DNA of 64,000 nt from Mycobacterium xenopi (GCF_009936235.1 NZ_AP022314.1:2728001-2792000); one strand, 5' to 3'; shown: positions 49,870 to 60,546, counted from the first letter of the stretch. The notes: generated from the letters alone by a model not told the origin. Program-made: numbers and translations.

Positions 49870-50064
49870 TCAGCCGTTCAGCATCGACTTGACCCGCTTG
49901 GTGTCGGCCGTCGACACCGCGGTGCGGCCTTCGAGCCGCCGGGTCCGGGTGGTGGGCTTGTGCTCGAATAGGTGCCGCCGGTTGGCGTGCTGCCGCACGA
50001 TCTTGCCGGTCCCGGTGCGCCGGAACCGCTTCGAAGCCCCGCTGTGGGTCTTGGCTTTGGGCAT
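49870..50064 (-). CDS. rpmI: 50S ribosomal protein L35
   Basis: Protein of 64 aa: MPKAKTHSGASKRFRRTGTG is the L35 signature, followed by the basic, rRNA-binding HANRRHLFEHKPTTRTRRL. It lies between infC and rplT with gaps of 31 and 36 bp. Confidence 0.99.
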   Translation of the reverse strand: MPKAKTHSGASKRFRRTGTGKIVRQHANRRHLFEHKPTTRTRRLEGRTAVSTADTKRVKSMLNG

Positions 50065-50095
50065 GGTCCTCAGTTCTGCTCTCGTGTCAGGTCGA

Positions 50096-50686
<591 letters not shown>

Positions 50687-50766
50687 GTGGCCTCCCTGTG
50701 TCGTATTGCCTCAATCATGACCGGCGCCGACTCTGCCGGGCGCAACAGGCGGAATCCGCCATCAGC

Positions 50767-50793
50767 AAAAAGGCCCTGCTGCAGCAGGGCCCT
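50767..50793 (-). terminator. Attenuator-like terminator in the infC leader
   Basis: On the minus strand, a perfect 10-bp stem GGCCCTGCTG / CAGCAGGGCC (50772–50791) is followed by TTTTT, 80 nt before the infC start codon. It lies in the 5' leader, not at a gene end, so it probably attenuates infC-rpmI-rplT transcription, possibly under L20 or another ligand. Upstream leader segments (about 50850–50910) contain complementary stretches that could form a competing structure. Confidence 0.78.
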
Positions 50794-50952
50794 AATGCCG
50801 ACCGGTCGCGGCGGGAGCCGCCTGCGCGGTGCGCAGAACAGGCAGGTTGCCTGTGACCGGACCGCTGAGCCTTCGGGAAGTTCCCGTGGCCAGCGGTGGG
50901 AGTGGGACTCCACTTGCTGTCCCCAGCCTTCGCCGGGACGGTCGCATCGGCC

Positions 50953-50958
50953 AGTTTA
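50953..50958 (-). promoter_or_regulatory. Possible -10 box of the infC operon
   Basis: TAAACT on the minus strand fits the mycobacterial -10 consensus TANNNT. It would start a leader of about 260 nt that contains the attenuator-like hairpin. No good -35 element is seen 16–19 bp upstream. The 364-bp gap between infC and lysX holds this leader and no convincing gene. Confidence 0.4.
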
Positions 50959-51050
50959 GCAGTCATGATGTGTTCGACGGGACCGATGCACGGCTGCGCC
51001 GCGAAGTGGTCTCACGCGTGTCCCAGGTTCAGCGAATATCCTCGCGGTCT

Positions 51051-54000
51051 GTGACCGTAACCACGAGCCGGCCGGCCTCCCGGTACCACTGGGTTCCAGC
51101 AGCAGCCGGTTGGACCGTCGGTGTCATTGCCACCCTGTCGCTGGTGGCAAGCGTGTCACCGCTGGTCCGGTGGCTCATCAAGGTGCCACGGGAGTTCATC
51201 AACGACTACGTTTTTAACTTTCCCGACACCAGCTTCGCGTGGTCGTTTGTGCTGGCGTTGCTGGCCGGCGCGCTGACCGCACGCAAGCGCATCGCCTGGT
51301 GGGCGCTGCTCGGCAACCTGCTCATCGCCGCCGGGCTCAACATCGCGGACCTAGTGGCGGGCGACAACACCCGGCTGGAAACCTTCGGCGAGAATCTCGG
51401 GCTCGCCCTACACGTGGCCGCGATCATCCTGCTGGTCTTGGCCTACCGGGAATTCTGGGCCAAGGTCCGCCGCGGCGCGCTGTACAAGGCGGCCGGGGTT
51501 CTGCTCGCCGGGTGGGCGATCGGGATCCTGCTGTCCTGGGGGCTGGTCGAGTTGTTTCCCGGCTCGCTGGCTCGCCAGGATCGGTTGCCGTACGTCGTCA
51601 ACCGGGTCATTGGGTTCGCACTGGCCGACCCGGATCTGTTTCAGGGCAGGCCGGACGTCGTCCTCAACGCGCTGTTCGGGTTGTTCGGCGCGCTGGCGCT
51701 GATCGCCGCGGCGATCGTGCTGTTTCAATCTCAGCGCGCCGAAAACGCACTGACCGGCGAAGACGAGTCCGCAATCCGCGGGCTGCTCGAGTTGTACGGA
51801 CACAACGACTCCCTGGGCTACTTCGCGACCCGCCGCGACAAGTCGGTGGTGTTCGCCCCCAACGGACGCGCCGCCATCACCTACCGGGTGGAGGTCGGCG
51901 TCTGCCTCGCCAGCGGCGATCCCATCGGGGACCCTAACGCGTGGCCGCAGGCGATCGATGCATGGTTGCAGTTGTGCCAGTCCTACGGCTGGGCGCCAGG
52001 TGTCATGGGTGCGAGTTCGCAAGGCGCCCAGGCCTTTCGGCATGCCGGTTTGAACGCCTTGGAGCTGGGCGATGAAGCGGTTCTGCACACCGCGGATTTC
52101 AAACTGTCCGGCCCGCAGATGCGCAGTGTCCGTCAGGCGGTCACTCGGGCCCGGCGCGCCGGGCTGACCGTGCGCATCCGACGGCATCTGGAGATCCCGC
52201 CGGACGAGATGGCACACGTCATCGAACGCGCGGACGCTTGGCGGGACACCGAAACCGAGCGTGGCTTCTCGATGGCGTTGGGCCGGCTCGGCGACCCCGC
52301 CGATTCCGATTGCTTGCTGGTCGAGGCGTTGCGGCCCGACCACGAGGTGGTGGCGATGCTGTCGCTGGTGCCGTGGGGGCACACCGGGGTGTCCCTGGAT
52401 CTGATGCGTCGATCACCGCAATCCCCTAACGGCACCATCGAACTCATGGTCAGTGAGTTGGCCCTACACGCTGAACGCCTTGGGATTAGCCGCATTTCAT
52501 TGAACTTCGCGATGTTCCGCTCTGCGTTCGCGCAAGGCGCCCAGCTCGGTGCCGGTCCGATCGCACGGTTGTGGCGCGGACTGCTGGTGTTCTTGTCGCG
52601 CTGGTGGCAGCTGGAGACGCTGTACCGCTCGAACGAGAAATACCAACCGGAATGGGTGCCGCGGTACGCCTGCTACGAGGATGCGCGGATGATCCCGCGG
52701 GTCGGCGTGGCGTCGGTGATCGCCGAGGGGTTTCTGGTGTTGCCCTTCACCCGGCGCAACAGGCAACATACCGGCCACCACCCTTCGGTGCCCCGGCCAC
52801 TGGCGGCGAGCGGGCTGTTGCACCAGGATGGCAGCGCCCCGGATCTCTGCGCCCTGCAACGGATTCACGTGCCCGGAGCCGACGAGCCGCGTACCCGGCT
52901 GCCTGAGCAGATGAGGGTGCGACTGGCCAAGCTGAAGACGCTGCAGGGCAAAGGCATCGACGCCTACCCGGTGGGCTGCCCGCCCAGTCATACCGTCGCC
53001 CAGGCGTTGGCGGCCGATGACCACGCGGCGGTTTCGGTATCGGGCCGCGTGCTGCGTATCCGCGACTTCGGGGGCGTGCTGTTCGCGCAACTGCGCGACT
53101 GGTCAGCGGAAATGCAGCTGCTGCTTGATAATTCGCTGCTGGAGGCGGGCCGTGCCGCGGATTTCACCAGGGCGGTTGATCTCGGCGATTTGGTCGAAGT
53201 CACCGGCCACATGGGGTTCAGCAAGACCGGGACGCGCTCGCTGCTGGTCCGCCGATGGCGGCTTATCGGCAAGTGCCTGCGGCCGCTGCCCAACAAGTGG
53301 AAGGGGCTCACCGACGCCGAGGCCCGGGTGCGGACCCGCTACCTGGACCTGGCGGTCAACGCCGAGTCGCGTGAACTGATCACAATTCGCAGCAAGGTGC
53401 TGCGTTCGCTGCGGGAGACGTTGTTCGCCAAAGGGTTTGTCGAAGTGGAGACGCCAGTGCTGCAGCAGATCCACGGCGGCGCCAGCGCACGTCCCTTCAT
53501 CACCCACATCAACAGCTACGACATGGACCTGTACCTGCGGATCGCGCCCGAGCTCTACTTGAAGCGGCTGTGCGTCGGCGGCGTCGAGCGGGTGTTTGAG
53601 CTGGGCCGGGCTTTTCGCAACGAGGGCGTCGACTCCAGTCACAATCCCGAATTCACGCTGCTGGAGGCTTACCAGGCCCATGCCGACTATCGGACCTGGG
53701 TTGACGGCACCCGGGAGCTGATCCAGAGCGCGGCAGAGGCCGCGCACGGCGAGCAGGTTGTACTGCGTCCGGTCGACGACGGCAACGGCCTCAAACCGGT
53801 CGACATCTCCGGTATGTGGCCGATAAAAACCGTGCACGACGCGGTGTCCGAGGCACTCGGTGAATACGTTGACGCCGACACCGACTTGGCGACACTGCGC
53901 AAGCTGGCCGATGCCGCCAACATCCCGTATCTGCGACGCTGGGACGCTGGGGCGGTGGTGCTCGAGCTCTACGAGCATCTGGTCGAAGCCCGCACCGAGC

Positions 54001-54356
54001 AGCCCACCTTCTACATCGACTTCCCGATCTCGGTTTCGCCGCTGACCCGGCCGCATCGCAGCAAGCGCGGTGTGGCCGAACGCTGGGATCTGGTGGCCTG
54101 GGGCGTCGAGCTGGGCACCGCCTATACCGAGCTCACCGACCCGGTGGAGCAGCGTCGCCGTCTGCAGGAGCAATCCTTGCGAGCCGCCGGCGGCGACCCC
54201 GAGGCCATGGAGCTCGACGAGGATTTCCTGCAGGCGATGGAATACGCGATGCCGCCCACCGGCGGGCTGGGCATGGGGGTCGACCGCCTCGTCATGCTCA
54301 TCACTGGCCGCAGCATCCGCGAGATTTTGCCGTTCCCATTAGCCAAGCCGCGGTGA
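51051..54356 (+). CDS. lysX: Lysyl-phosphatidylglycerol synthase / lysyl-tRNA synthetase fusion
   Basis: About 1101 aa from a GTG at 51051; longer in-frame starts (GTG at 51018) exist and the true start is uncertain. Order: six or so N-terminal membrane helices (residues ~10–220), an MprF-type GNAT transferase domain (YGHNDSLGYFATRRDKSVVF; SPQSPNGTIELMVSELALH), then OB-fold and class II lysyl-tRNA synthetase (motif 2 FELGRAFRNEG, motif 3 GGLGMGVDRLVMLITGRSIRE). It adds lysine to phosphatidylglycerol, giving resistance to cationic peptides and acid. It is divergent from infC. Confidence 0.95.
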   Translation: MTVTTSRPASRYHWVPAAAGWTVGVIATLSLVASVSPLVRWLIKVPREFINDYVFNFPDTSFAWSFVLALLAGALTARKRIAWWALLGNLLIAAGLNIADLVAGDNTRLETFGENLGLALHVAAIILLVLAYREFWAKVRRGALYKAAGVLLAGWAIGILLSWGLVELFPGSLARQDRLPYVVNRVIGFALADPDLFQGRPDVVLNALFGLFGALALIAAAIVLFQSQRAENALTGEDESAIRGLLELYGHNDSLGYFATRRDKSVVFAPNGRAAITYRVEVGVCLASGDPIGDPNAWPQAIDAWLQLCQSYGWAPGVMGASSQGAQAFRHAGLNALELGDEAVLHTADFKLSGPQMRSVRQAVTRARRAGLTVRIRRHLEIPPDEMAHVIERADAWRDTETERGFSMALGRLGDPADSDCLLVEALRPDHEVVAMLSLVPWGHTGVSLDLMRRSPQSPNGTIELMVSELALHAERLGISRISLNFAMFRSAFAQGAQLGAGPIARLWRGLLVFLSRWWQLETLYRSNEKYQPEWVPRYACYEDARMIPRVGVASVIAEGFLVLPFTRRNRQHTGHHPSVPRPLAASGLLHQDGSAPDLCALQRIHVPGADEPRTRLPEQMRVRLAKLKTLQGKGIDAYPVGCPPSHTVAQALAADDHAAVSVSGRVLRIRDFGGVLFAQLRDWSAEMQLLLDNSLLEAGRAADFTRAVDLGDLVEVTGHMGFSKTGTRSLLVRRWRLIGKCLRPLPNKWKGLTDAEARVRTRYLDLAVNAESRELITIRSKVLRSLRETLFAKGFVEVETPVLQQIHGGASARPFITHINSYDMDLYLRIAPELYLKRLCVGGVERVFELGRAFRNEGVDSSHNPEFTLLEAYQAHADYRTWVDGTRELIQSAAEAAHGEQVVLRPVDDGNGLKPVDISGMWPIKTVHDAVSEALGEYVDADTDLATLRKLADAANIPYLRRWDAGAVVLELYEHLVEARTEQPTFYIDFPISVSPLTRPHRSKRGVAERWDLVAWGVELGTAYTELTDPVEQRRRLQEQSLRAAGGDPEAMELDEDFLQAMEYAMPPTGGLGMGVDRLVMLITGRSIREILPFPLAKPR

Positions 54357-54388
54357 ACCGGTTTGCGCATCCGCCACAATGGAAGGCA

Positions 54389-55863
54389 ATGAACGACGTG
54401 CCAGCTTGGTCGACGACGGTTGCCGCGCCGCTGCTGGTCGGTCACCACACCTCGCTGATGCACGGGTGGCTGCCGATCACGATCCAGGCGCTGACCGCCG
54501 TCGTGCTGGTGTTGGCTGTGGGGCGGCGATCGCGCCGCTGGTGGATGCTGAGGCTGCCGGTGGCGGCGGCGATGGGAGTCGCGGTCGCCGTTGGGGCGCG
54601 ATGGTTCATTGACAGCGACGGCCTCGCCGACGACCCGGCGCCGCTCGCGCTGTGGCTGTGGGTTGCGCTGACCGGTGCCGCCGCGGCGGTGTTGCTGGTG
54701 GGCTGGCGTAGCGCCCGCTGGTGGCGGCGCGCGGCATCGATCGGGGCGGTGCCGTTGTGCTTGTTGAGCTCTGCGCTAGCGCTCAACGAGTGGGTGGGCT
54801 ATTTCCCGACGGTGCAGACGGCGTGGAATCAGGTCACCGCCGGTCCGTTGCCGGACCAAACCGACAAGACGGCGATCGCGGCGATGGCCGGCAAGCCGGC
54901 ACTTCCGCCCCGCGGCAGCGTGGTCCCAGTGACCATCCCCGCCGATGCGTCGCATTTCAAGCATCGCGGCGAGCTGGTGTATCTGCCGCCGGCATGGTTT
55001 GCCAGCACCCCGCCGCCGCGGCTGCCCACCGTGATGATGATCGGCGGTGAATTCAATACACCCGCCGACTGGCTGCGCGCCGGCAATGCGGTCACCACCA
55101 TCGACGAGTTCGCCGCCGCTCATGGTGGCAACGCGCCGGTGTTGGTGTTCGTGGACTCCGGGGGGCGCGTTCAACAACGACACCGAATGCGTCAACGGCA
55201 CCCGCGGCAACGCCGCCGACCATCTCACCAAGGATGTGCTGCCCTTCATGGTGTCGACGTTCGGCGTCAGCCCGGATCGGTCCAACTGGGGGGGTGGTCG
55301 GCTGGTCGATGGGTGGAACGTGTGCGGTCGATCTAACCGTCATGCACCCCGAGCTGTTCAGCACGTTTGTCGACATCGCCGGTGACCTGGGCCCCAATTC
55401 GGGAACCAAGGCACAGACCATCGCCCGATTATTCGGCGGAAACGCCGCCGCGTGGGCTGCGTTCGACCCAACCACCGTGATCAAGCGGCACGGTCCTTAC
55501 AGCGGGGTTTCCGGGTGGTTCGCGGTCAACTCGGACGGCGCGGTGGCGGAGCACCCCCGCGTCGAGGCGGCCGACACCGCCGGCGTGGTTGGCCGCGCGG
55601 CAGCCGCTCACCCCAATGAGCAGGCCGTGGCCGCAGAATCGCTGTGCACGCTAGGCCGCGCCAAAGGCATCGACTGTGCGGTGATCGCCCAACCGGGCAA
55701 ACACGACTGGCCATTCGCGGGCCGGGCTTTCACGACAGCATTGCCATGGCTGGCTGGCCAGGTGGGAACTCCTGGTGTGCCCCGAATCCCCTTGCCCAGC
55801 GCGTCGTCTCCACCCGCGCCCGCCCCGGGGTCGGTGCCGCACCGCCACGCCGCGCAGAAGTAG
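54389..55863 (+). pseudogene. Membrane esterase-like protein, double frameshift
   Basis: Homologue of Rv1639c. It starts at an ATG at 54389 (GGAAGG upstream). Four membrane helices are followed by an extracytoplasmic esterase-type domain related to antigen-85/esterase D folds, with VLVFVDSGG, then FNNDTECVNGTRG, and the nucleophile elbow GWSMGGTCAVDL and GKHDW. The frame shifts twice: six Gs at ~55157 (five expected) and seven Gs at ~55288 (six expected). Removing one G at each site restores about 490 aa. This is probably a homopolymer error, or recent inactivation. Confidence 0.82.
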
Positions 55864-55872
55864 CGTCAGCGA

Positions 55873-56661
55873 CTAATCGCTTGTCTGCTCGGCGGTTTCG
55901 AGCAGGCCCGCTCGCTCCACGGTCAGCAGGCTTTCTGTCCGATGCTCTTCGCGGTAGGCCTCTCCGCCGCCGTTGAGCCCGAAAAGCCGTTTACTCCACA
56001 GCAGCCACACCACCGCGACGACGTTGATCAGAAATGCGGTGACCCGAAGAGCCGTCACCTTTTCGGTGAGCTCGTAGATCTCCAGCGGCAGGAATACGCT
56101 GGTGGCGACCACCGCAAAATACTCGCCCCACCGCGCTACCAGCCACAGCCCGACGGCTTCGACAAACTCGATCGCGGCGTACGCGGCGAAACCGAGCGCG
56201 ATCCAAAGGAACGTCGACGACGACAGCGTGAAGAGGTGGACGATGTGGCGGACGATTTTCGAGTTGTCCGGGTCCCACCCGATTTGATTGGCCAACGGCC
56301 GAATCAACGGAAGGTCCTGCTCGAACGCTTGCTGCAGCCGTGCCCGCGACCCACGGATCTCGAGCACACCGACCGCCAGCACCACGAACACGGCGCCTCG
56401 AATCGCGCGTTCGACCGCCAGCGCTCGCATCAATGTCCGGTCTCGCAGCAGCCTTCCGCGCGGAATCTCCGGCGCCGTGTCGGCCGGACCGCTCCGGCGG
56501 GGAGGTCCGACAACAAAGGTTTCGCACCGCAAGCAGCGCCATGCCTCGCCGGCCGGAGTATCGGCCTTCAAGCGCTCCCGTAGCGCCGGCTCGTCGGGGG
56601 CAAACGTCGCATGCCCACGTAGACCACATGATCGCAACGCGAAATCAACCACCCCTAGCAC
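55873..56661 (-). CDS. DUF2127 membrane protein
   Basis: Protein of 262 aa. The N-terminal ~50 residues contain RGHATFAPDE and a CLRC pair that may bind metal. A DUF2127 domain follows with three or four membrane segments (AIRGAVFVVLAVGVLEI; TFLWIALGFAAYAAIEFVEAVGLWL; VTAFLINVVAVVWLLW). The polar motif WGEYFAVVATSVFLPLEIYEL is typical of the family. Function is unknown. It is convergent with the membrane esterase gene (9 bp between stops). Confidence 0.82.
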   Translation of the reverse strand: MLGVVDFALRSCGLRGHATFAPDEPALRERLKADTPAGEAWRCLRCETFVVGPPRRSGPADTAPEIPRGRLLRDRTLMRALAVERAIRGAVFVVLAVGVLEIRGSRARLQQAFEQDLPLIRPLANQIGWDPDNSKIVRHIVHLFTLSSSTFLWIALGFAAYAAIEFVEAVGLWLVARWGEYFAVVATSVFLPLEIYELTEKVTALRVTAFLINVVAVVWLLWSKRLFGLNGGGEAYREEHRTESLLTVERAGLLETAEQTSD

Positions 56662-56734
56662 GCTATGTCACCGCGAGCCGATGCGCAGCCAGGTATCCGA
56701 GGTGACAGCAAACAGGGGACGGTAGCATGTCCAG

Positions 56735-57007
56735 ATGCCTGACACTGCGAAGCGTCCTCCTGCCGAGCCTGGTGCCAGTTCGAGAACGCCGGACACCGAA
56801 CCCGGCTACGACAACTCGGGTGTGCCGACATTCGATTCGGTCCGGGAGAAGATCGAGACCCGATACGAAACGTCAATCGGCGCAGCCGAGTTGGACTCCG
56901 AAACCCCAGAGGGACGGAGTATCGAGGAGCAGTACGAGGCGCGCCACAAGGCGGCAGCCGAACGACTGGCGGCCATCCGCGAATCGATGCGCAAGGACAA
57001 CCACTAA
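56735..57007 (+). CDS. Small conserved actinobacterial protein
   Basis: Protein of 90 aa. A disordered Pro/Ser-rich N-terminus is followed by two charged helices (PTFDSVREKIETRYETSIGAAEL; EEQYEARHKAAAERLAAIRESMRKD). Families like this are conserved next to uvrA or lysX in mycobacteria (Rv1638A type), with no assigned function. The ATG at 56735 is 73 bp from the divergent DUF2127 gene. Confidence 0.8.
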   Translation: MPDTAKRPPAEPGASSRTPDTEPGYDNSGVPTFDSVREKIETRYETSIGAAELDSETPEGRSIEEQYEARHKAAAERLAAIRESMRKDNH

Positions 57008-57011
57008 ACCG

Positions 57012-57476
57012 GTGCGGACATTCAGCGTTGCCGAGCGGCGAAACCGCCTGGTGCGCAGGCGTTTTCTGACTGTTCGGCCGCCTGCCGACCCGATCGGCTC
57101 GGTCCTCGCCGCTGGTCGACCTGCACGCGACCGACCCGGCCAGTCCATACCAATGGTTCAGCTGGCCGTCAGCGACCGGGTCGCTGAGAACGAGCGTCGG
57201 CGGCTGATCGCCGATGAGGCAGGTGCCGGCGCGGACGGCGCGGTACTGCGCCACCTGGCCGAGGAGGGACCTGCCAGCGCGGCCGAACTGCGGGCCGCGC
57301 TTCCCGGGCTCGCGCGGTCATCCGATCCCGCTCCCGGAAAACCTTGGGGCGACGAGGTTACCATCGCACCCCGGGTGCTGACCGTGCTGCCCGCTCGCGG
57401 CGACATCGTAGCCGGACCGCGTCGCGGCCCCGATGGGCCACCGCCACCAGCTGGCTCACCTTGTCACCAGAGCTGA
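57012..57476 (+). pseudogene. Remnant of a winged-helix (HTH_42/AlkZ-like) protein
   Basis: The opening RTFSVAERRNRLVRRRFLT and later segments SDRVAENERRRLIAD, AVLRHLAEEGPASAAELRAALPGLA and KPWGDEVTIAPRVLTVLPARGDIV match different parts of ~370-residue winged-helix DNA glycosylase-like proteins of actinobacteria. Here they are joined in about 154 codons: most of the middle and all of the C-terminal half are missing, and the end (GPPPPAGSPCHQS) is out of frame. This is a decayed gene between a small conserved gene and uvrA. Confidence 0.7.
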
Positions 57477-57558
57477 TGTTCCGCCGAGTGTGCAGCTTGT
57501 GGGCGCGATTTCGTCGATTTGTCGGGCACAACCTACACACTCGGCGATACGAGAGCCG

Positions 57559-60465
57559 TTAGGCGCTGACGCGGCGACGCGGGTTCGACCGTGGTGCCGC
57601 ATTGACCGGAACATCGAGGGTCTCAGCCAGGAACTTGCCGGTGTAACTCTGCGGCACGGCCGCGACGTCCTCGGGCGTGCCTTCGGCCACGATCGTCCCG
57701 CCCTCGCCACCGCCTTCCGGCCCCAGGTCGATGATCCAGTCCGACGTCTTGATCACATCCAGGTTGTGCTCGATGACGATCACCGTATTGCCTTTGTCCA
57801 CCAGGCCGTTGAGGACTCCGAGCAGCTTGCGGATATCGTCGAAATGCAGCCCGGTGGTGGGCTCGTCGAGGATGTACACGGTGCGCCCGGTGGAGCGCTT
57901 CTGCAATTCGGAGGCCAGCTTTACCCGTTGGGCCTCACCGCCGGACAGGGTCGGTGCCGGCTGACCGAGTCGCACATAGCCGAGGCCGACGTCGACGAGG
58001 GTGCGCAGGTACCGGTGGATGCCGGTGATCGGCGCGAAAAACTCCTCGGCTTCCTCGATCGACATGTCGAGCACTTCGGCGATGGTCTTACCCTTGTAAT
58101 GCACCTCGAGGGTTTCCCGGTTGTAGCGCGCACCATGGCACACCTCGCAGGGCACATACACATCGGGCAGGAAGTTCATTTCGATTTTGATGGTGCCGTC
58201 ACCCGAACATGCTTCGCAGCGGCCCCCTTTGACGTTGAACGAGAACCTGCCCGGTTGATAGCCGCGGACTTTGGCTTCGGTGGTGGCGGCGAACAGGGTC
58301 CGGATCTTGTCGAATACCCCGGTGTAGGTGGCCGGGTTGGAGCGGGGTGTGCGTCCGATCGGCGACTGGTCGACTTGCACCAGTTTGTCGACGTGGTCGA
58401 GCCCGGTGACCCGGGTGTGGCGGCCCGGAACCTGGCGGGCACCATTGAGTTTGTTGGCCAGCACCGCGGCCAGGATGTCGTTGACCAGTGTCGACTTTCC
58501 GGAGCCGGAGACGCCGGTCACCGAGGTGAACACCCCGAGCGGGAAGGATACGTCGATGCCGCGCAGATTGTGCTCGCGGGCGCCCACGACAGTGAGCCGG
58601 CGCCGCTTGTCGACGGGCCGCCGAATCGCGGGTACCTCAATACTTTCCGCACCGGACAGGTAGGCGCCGGTGATCGAGTCCTTGTTGCGCAGCAGTTCGT
58701 CGTAGGGTCCGCTGTGCACGATCTGGCCGCCGTGCTCCCCTGCCCCCGGGCCGATGTCGACGATCCAGTCGGCATGCGCGATCGTGTCCAAGTCGTGTTC
58801 GACGACGATCAGCGTGTTGCCTAAATCCCTTAAGCGGGTGAGCGTTTCGATGAGCCGACGGTTGTCGCGCTGGTGCAGGCCGATCGACGGCTCATCGAGA
58901 ACGTAGAGCACCCCCACCAGGCCCGAACCGATCTGTGTGGCCAGCCGGATGCGTTGTGCTTCTCCGCCGGCCAGCGTCGCGGCAGGCCGTGACAGCGACA
59001 GGTAGTCCAACCCGACGTCGAGCAGGAACCCGAGCCGCGACAGGATTTCCTTGAGCACCTGCCCGGCGATGGCTTGTTGACGGGGGTCGAGGGTGAGATG
59101 CTGGAGAAAGTCAGCGCACTCCGAGATCGACAGGTCGCACACTTCGGCGATGGACTTCTTGCCCCGGTCTCCCGCGGCCAGCGTCACCGCCAGGATTTCC
59201 GGCTTGAGCCGTGTCCCTTGGCACACCGGGCACGGCACGTCGCGCATAAAACCCTCGTAGCGTTCCTTCATCATGTCCGACTCGGTCTGCTGCATTTTGC
59301 GTTGCAGGAACGCCATCACGCCTTCGAAATCGGCGTAATACGACCGGGTGCGGCCGTAGCGGTTGCGATAGCGAACGTGCACCTGTTCGTCGCAGCCTTC
59401 GAGGATCGCCTTGCGCGCCTTGGCCGGAAGCTTGCGCCACGGAGTGTTGACATCGAAGCCCATCACCTCGCCGAGCCCGGCCATCATCCGGGTGAAGTAG
59501 TCGGCGGCATGCCCCATCGACCAGGGCGCCACCGCGCCCTGCGCCAAAGTCAGCTCCGGGTCTGGCACCACCAGGTCGGGGTCGACCTCCTTACGGATGC
59601 CCAGGCCGCTGCATTCCGGGCAGGCGCCGTAGGGCGAGTTGAACGAAAACGACCGTGGCTCAAGGTCGTCGACGGCCAGGGCGTGCCCGTTGGGGCAGGC
59701 CAGCTTCTCGGAGAATCGCTGTTCGCGGTTGTGGGCGTCGTGTGCGTGGTCGACGAACTCCAGTACCACGATGCCGTCGGCCAAACTCAGCGCGGTCTCC
59801 ACCGATTCGGTGAGCCGCTGCTTGGCGCTGGGCTTGACGGTCAGCCGGTCCACCACGACCTCAATGTCGTGTTTCTCCTGCTTTTTCAGCTTCGGCGGAT
59901 CGGTCAGCGGATGCACTACACCGTCGACCCGCACCCGGCTGTAGCCCTGCGTGTTGAGCTTCTCGAACAGGTCGACGAACTCACCCTTGCGGGTGCGCAC
60001 CACCGGGGCCAGCACCTGGAACCGCGTCCCTTCCGGCATCGCCAGCACCTGGTCGACGATTTGCTGCGGGGTTTGCCGGGCGATCCGCTCGCCGCACACC
60101 GGGCAGTGCGGTGTGCCGGCGCGGGCGTACAGCAGCCGCAGATAGTCGTAGACCTCGGTGATCGTTCCGACCGTCGAGCGCGGGTTGCGGTTGGTCGACT
60201 TCTGGTCGATGGACACCGCCGGGGACAGCCCTTCGATGAAGTCGACGTCGGGCTTGTCCATCTGACCCAGGAACTGGCGGGCATACGCCGACAGCGATTC
60301 CACGTAGCGCCGCTGGCCTTCGGCGAAGATCGTGTCGAACGCCAGCGACGACTTTCCCGAGCCGGACAGGCCGGTGAAGACGATCAGCGCGTCGCGCGGC
60401 AAATCGAGGTCGACGCTGCGCAGGTTGTGTTCCCGTGCGCCCTTGACGATCAGGCGGTCAGCCAC
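57559..60465 (-). CDS. uvrA: UvrABC excinuclease subunit A
   Basis: Protein of 968 aa, the usual UvrA size. It detects bulky DNA lesions with UvrB. Two ABC ATPase modules are present: Walker A GLSGSGKSSLAFD (near 33) and GVSGSGKSTLVND (near 660), signatures LAGGEAQRIRLA and LSGGEAQRVKLA, and zinc-finger modules CPVC/CPNGH/CPEC and CEAC–CEVC. The start at 60465 is 81 bp from the divergent hydrolase gene. No LexA box of the GAAC-N4-GTTC type was seen in that gap. Confidence 0.99.
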   Translation of the reverse strand: MADRLIVKGAREHNLRSVDLDLPRDALIVFTGLSGSGKSSLAFDTIFAEGQRRYVESLSAYARQFLGQMDKPDVDFIEGLSPAVSIDQKSTNRNPRSTVGTITEVYDYLRLLYARAGTPHCPVCGERIARQTPQQIVDQVLAMPEGTRFQVLAPVVRTRKGEFVDLFEKLNTQGYSRVRVDGVVHPLTDPPKLKKQEKHDIEVVVDRLTVKPSAKQRLTESVETALSLADGIVVLEFVDHAHDAHNREQRFSEKLACPNGHALAVDDLEPRSFSFNSPYGACPECSGLGIRKEVDPDLVVPDPELTLAQGAVAPWSMGHAADYFTRMMAGLGEVMGFDVNTPWRKLPAKARKAILEGCDEQVHVRYRNRYGRTRSYYADFEGVMAFLQRKMQQTESDMMKERYEGFMRDVPCPVCQGTRLKPEILAVTLAAGDRGKKSIAEVCDLSISECADFLQHLTLDPRQQAIAGQVLKEILSRLGFLLDVGLDYLSLSRPAATLAGGEAQRIRLATQIGSGLVGVLYVLDEPSIGLHQRDNRRLIETLTRLRDLGNTLIVVEHDLDTIAHADWIVDIGPGAGEHGGQIVHSGPYDELLRNKDSITGAYLSGAESIEVPAIRRPVDKRRRLTVVGAREHNLRGIDVSFPLGVFTSVTGVSGSGKSTLVNDILAAVLANKLNGARQVPGRHTRVTGLDHVDKLVQVDQSPIGRTPRSNPATYTGVFDKIRTLFAATTEAKVRGYQPGRFSFNVKGGRCEACSGDGTIKIEMNFLPDVYVPCEVCHGARYNRETLEVHYKGKTIAEVLDMSIEEAEEFFAPITGIHRYLRTLVDVGLGYVRLGQPAPTLSGGEAQRVKLASELQKRSTGRTVYILDEPTTGLHFDDIRKLLGVLNGLVDKGNTVIVIEHNLDVIKTSDWIIDLGPEGGGEGGTIVAEGTPEDVAAVPQSYTGKFLAETLDVPVNAAPRSNPRRRVSA

Positions 60466-60546
60466 CGGATCCCTTCCAGAGTCACCACGTTCCCCATGCT
60501 ATGTGCCCGTACCGACAAGCACGCCTCGAGCAGTAACGTGGCGCAC

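Noticed and set aside
50715..50966. Minus-strand 83-codon frame upstream of infC (MTAKLADATVPAKAG...).
   Set aside because: It runs through the leader hairpin and terminator and overlaps the infC start region; the leader explanation fits better, and no SD precedes it.
59074..60546. Long plus-strand open frame opposite uvrA, continuous with the metallo-hydrolase gene.
   Set aside because: It is antisense to the whole N-terminal half of uvrA, has no family motifs, and is explained by GC-rich third-position bias; the real gene starts at the ATG at 60547.
60466..60546. LexA/SOS box between uvrA and the metallo-hydrolase gene.
   Set aside because: No GAAC-N4-GTTC pattern is present in the 81-bp gap.
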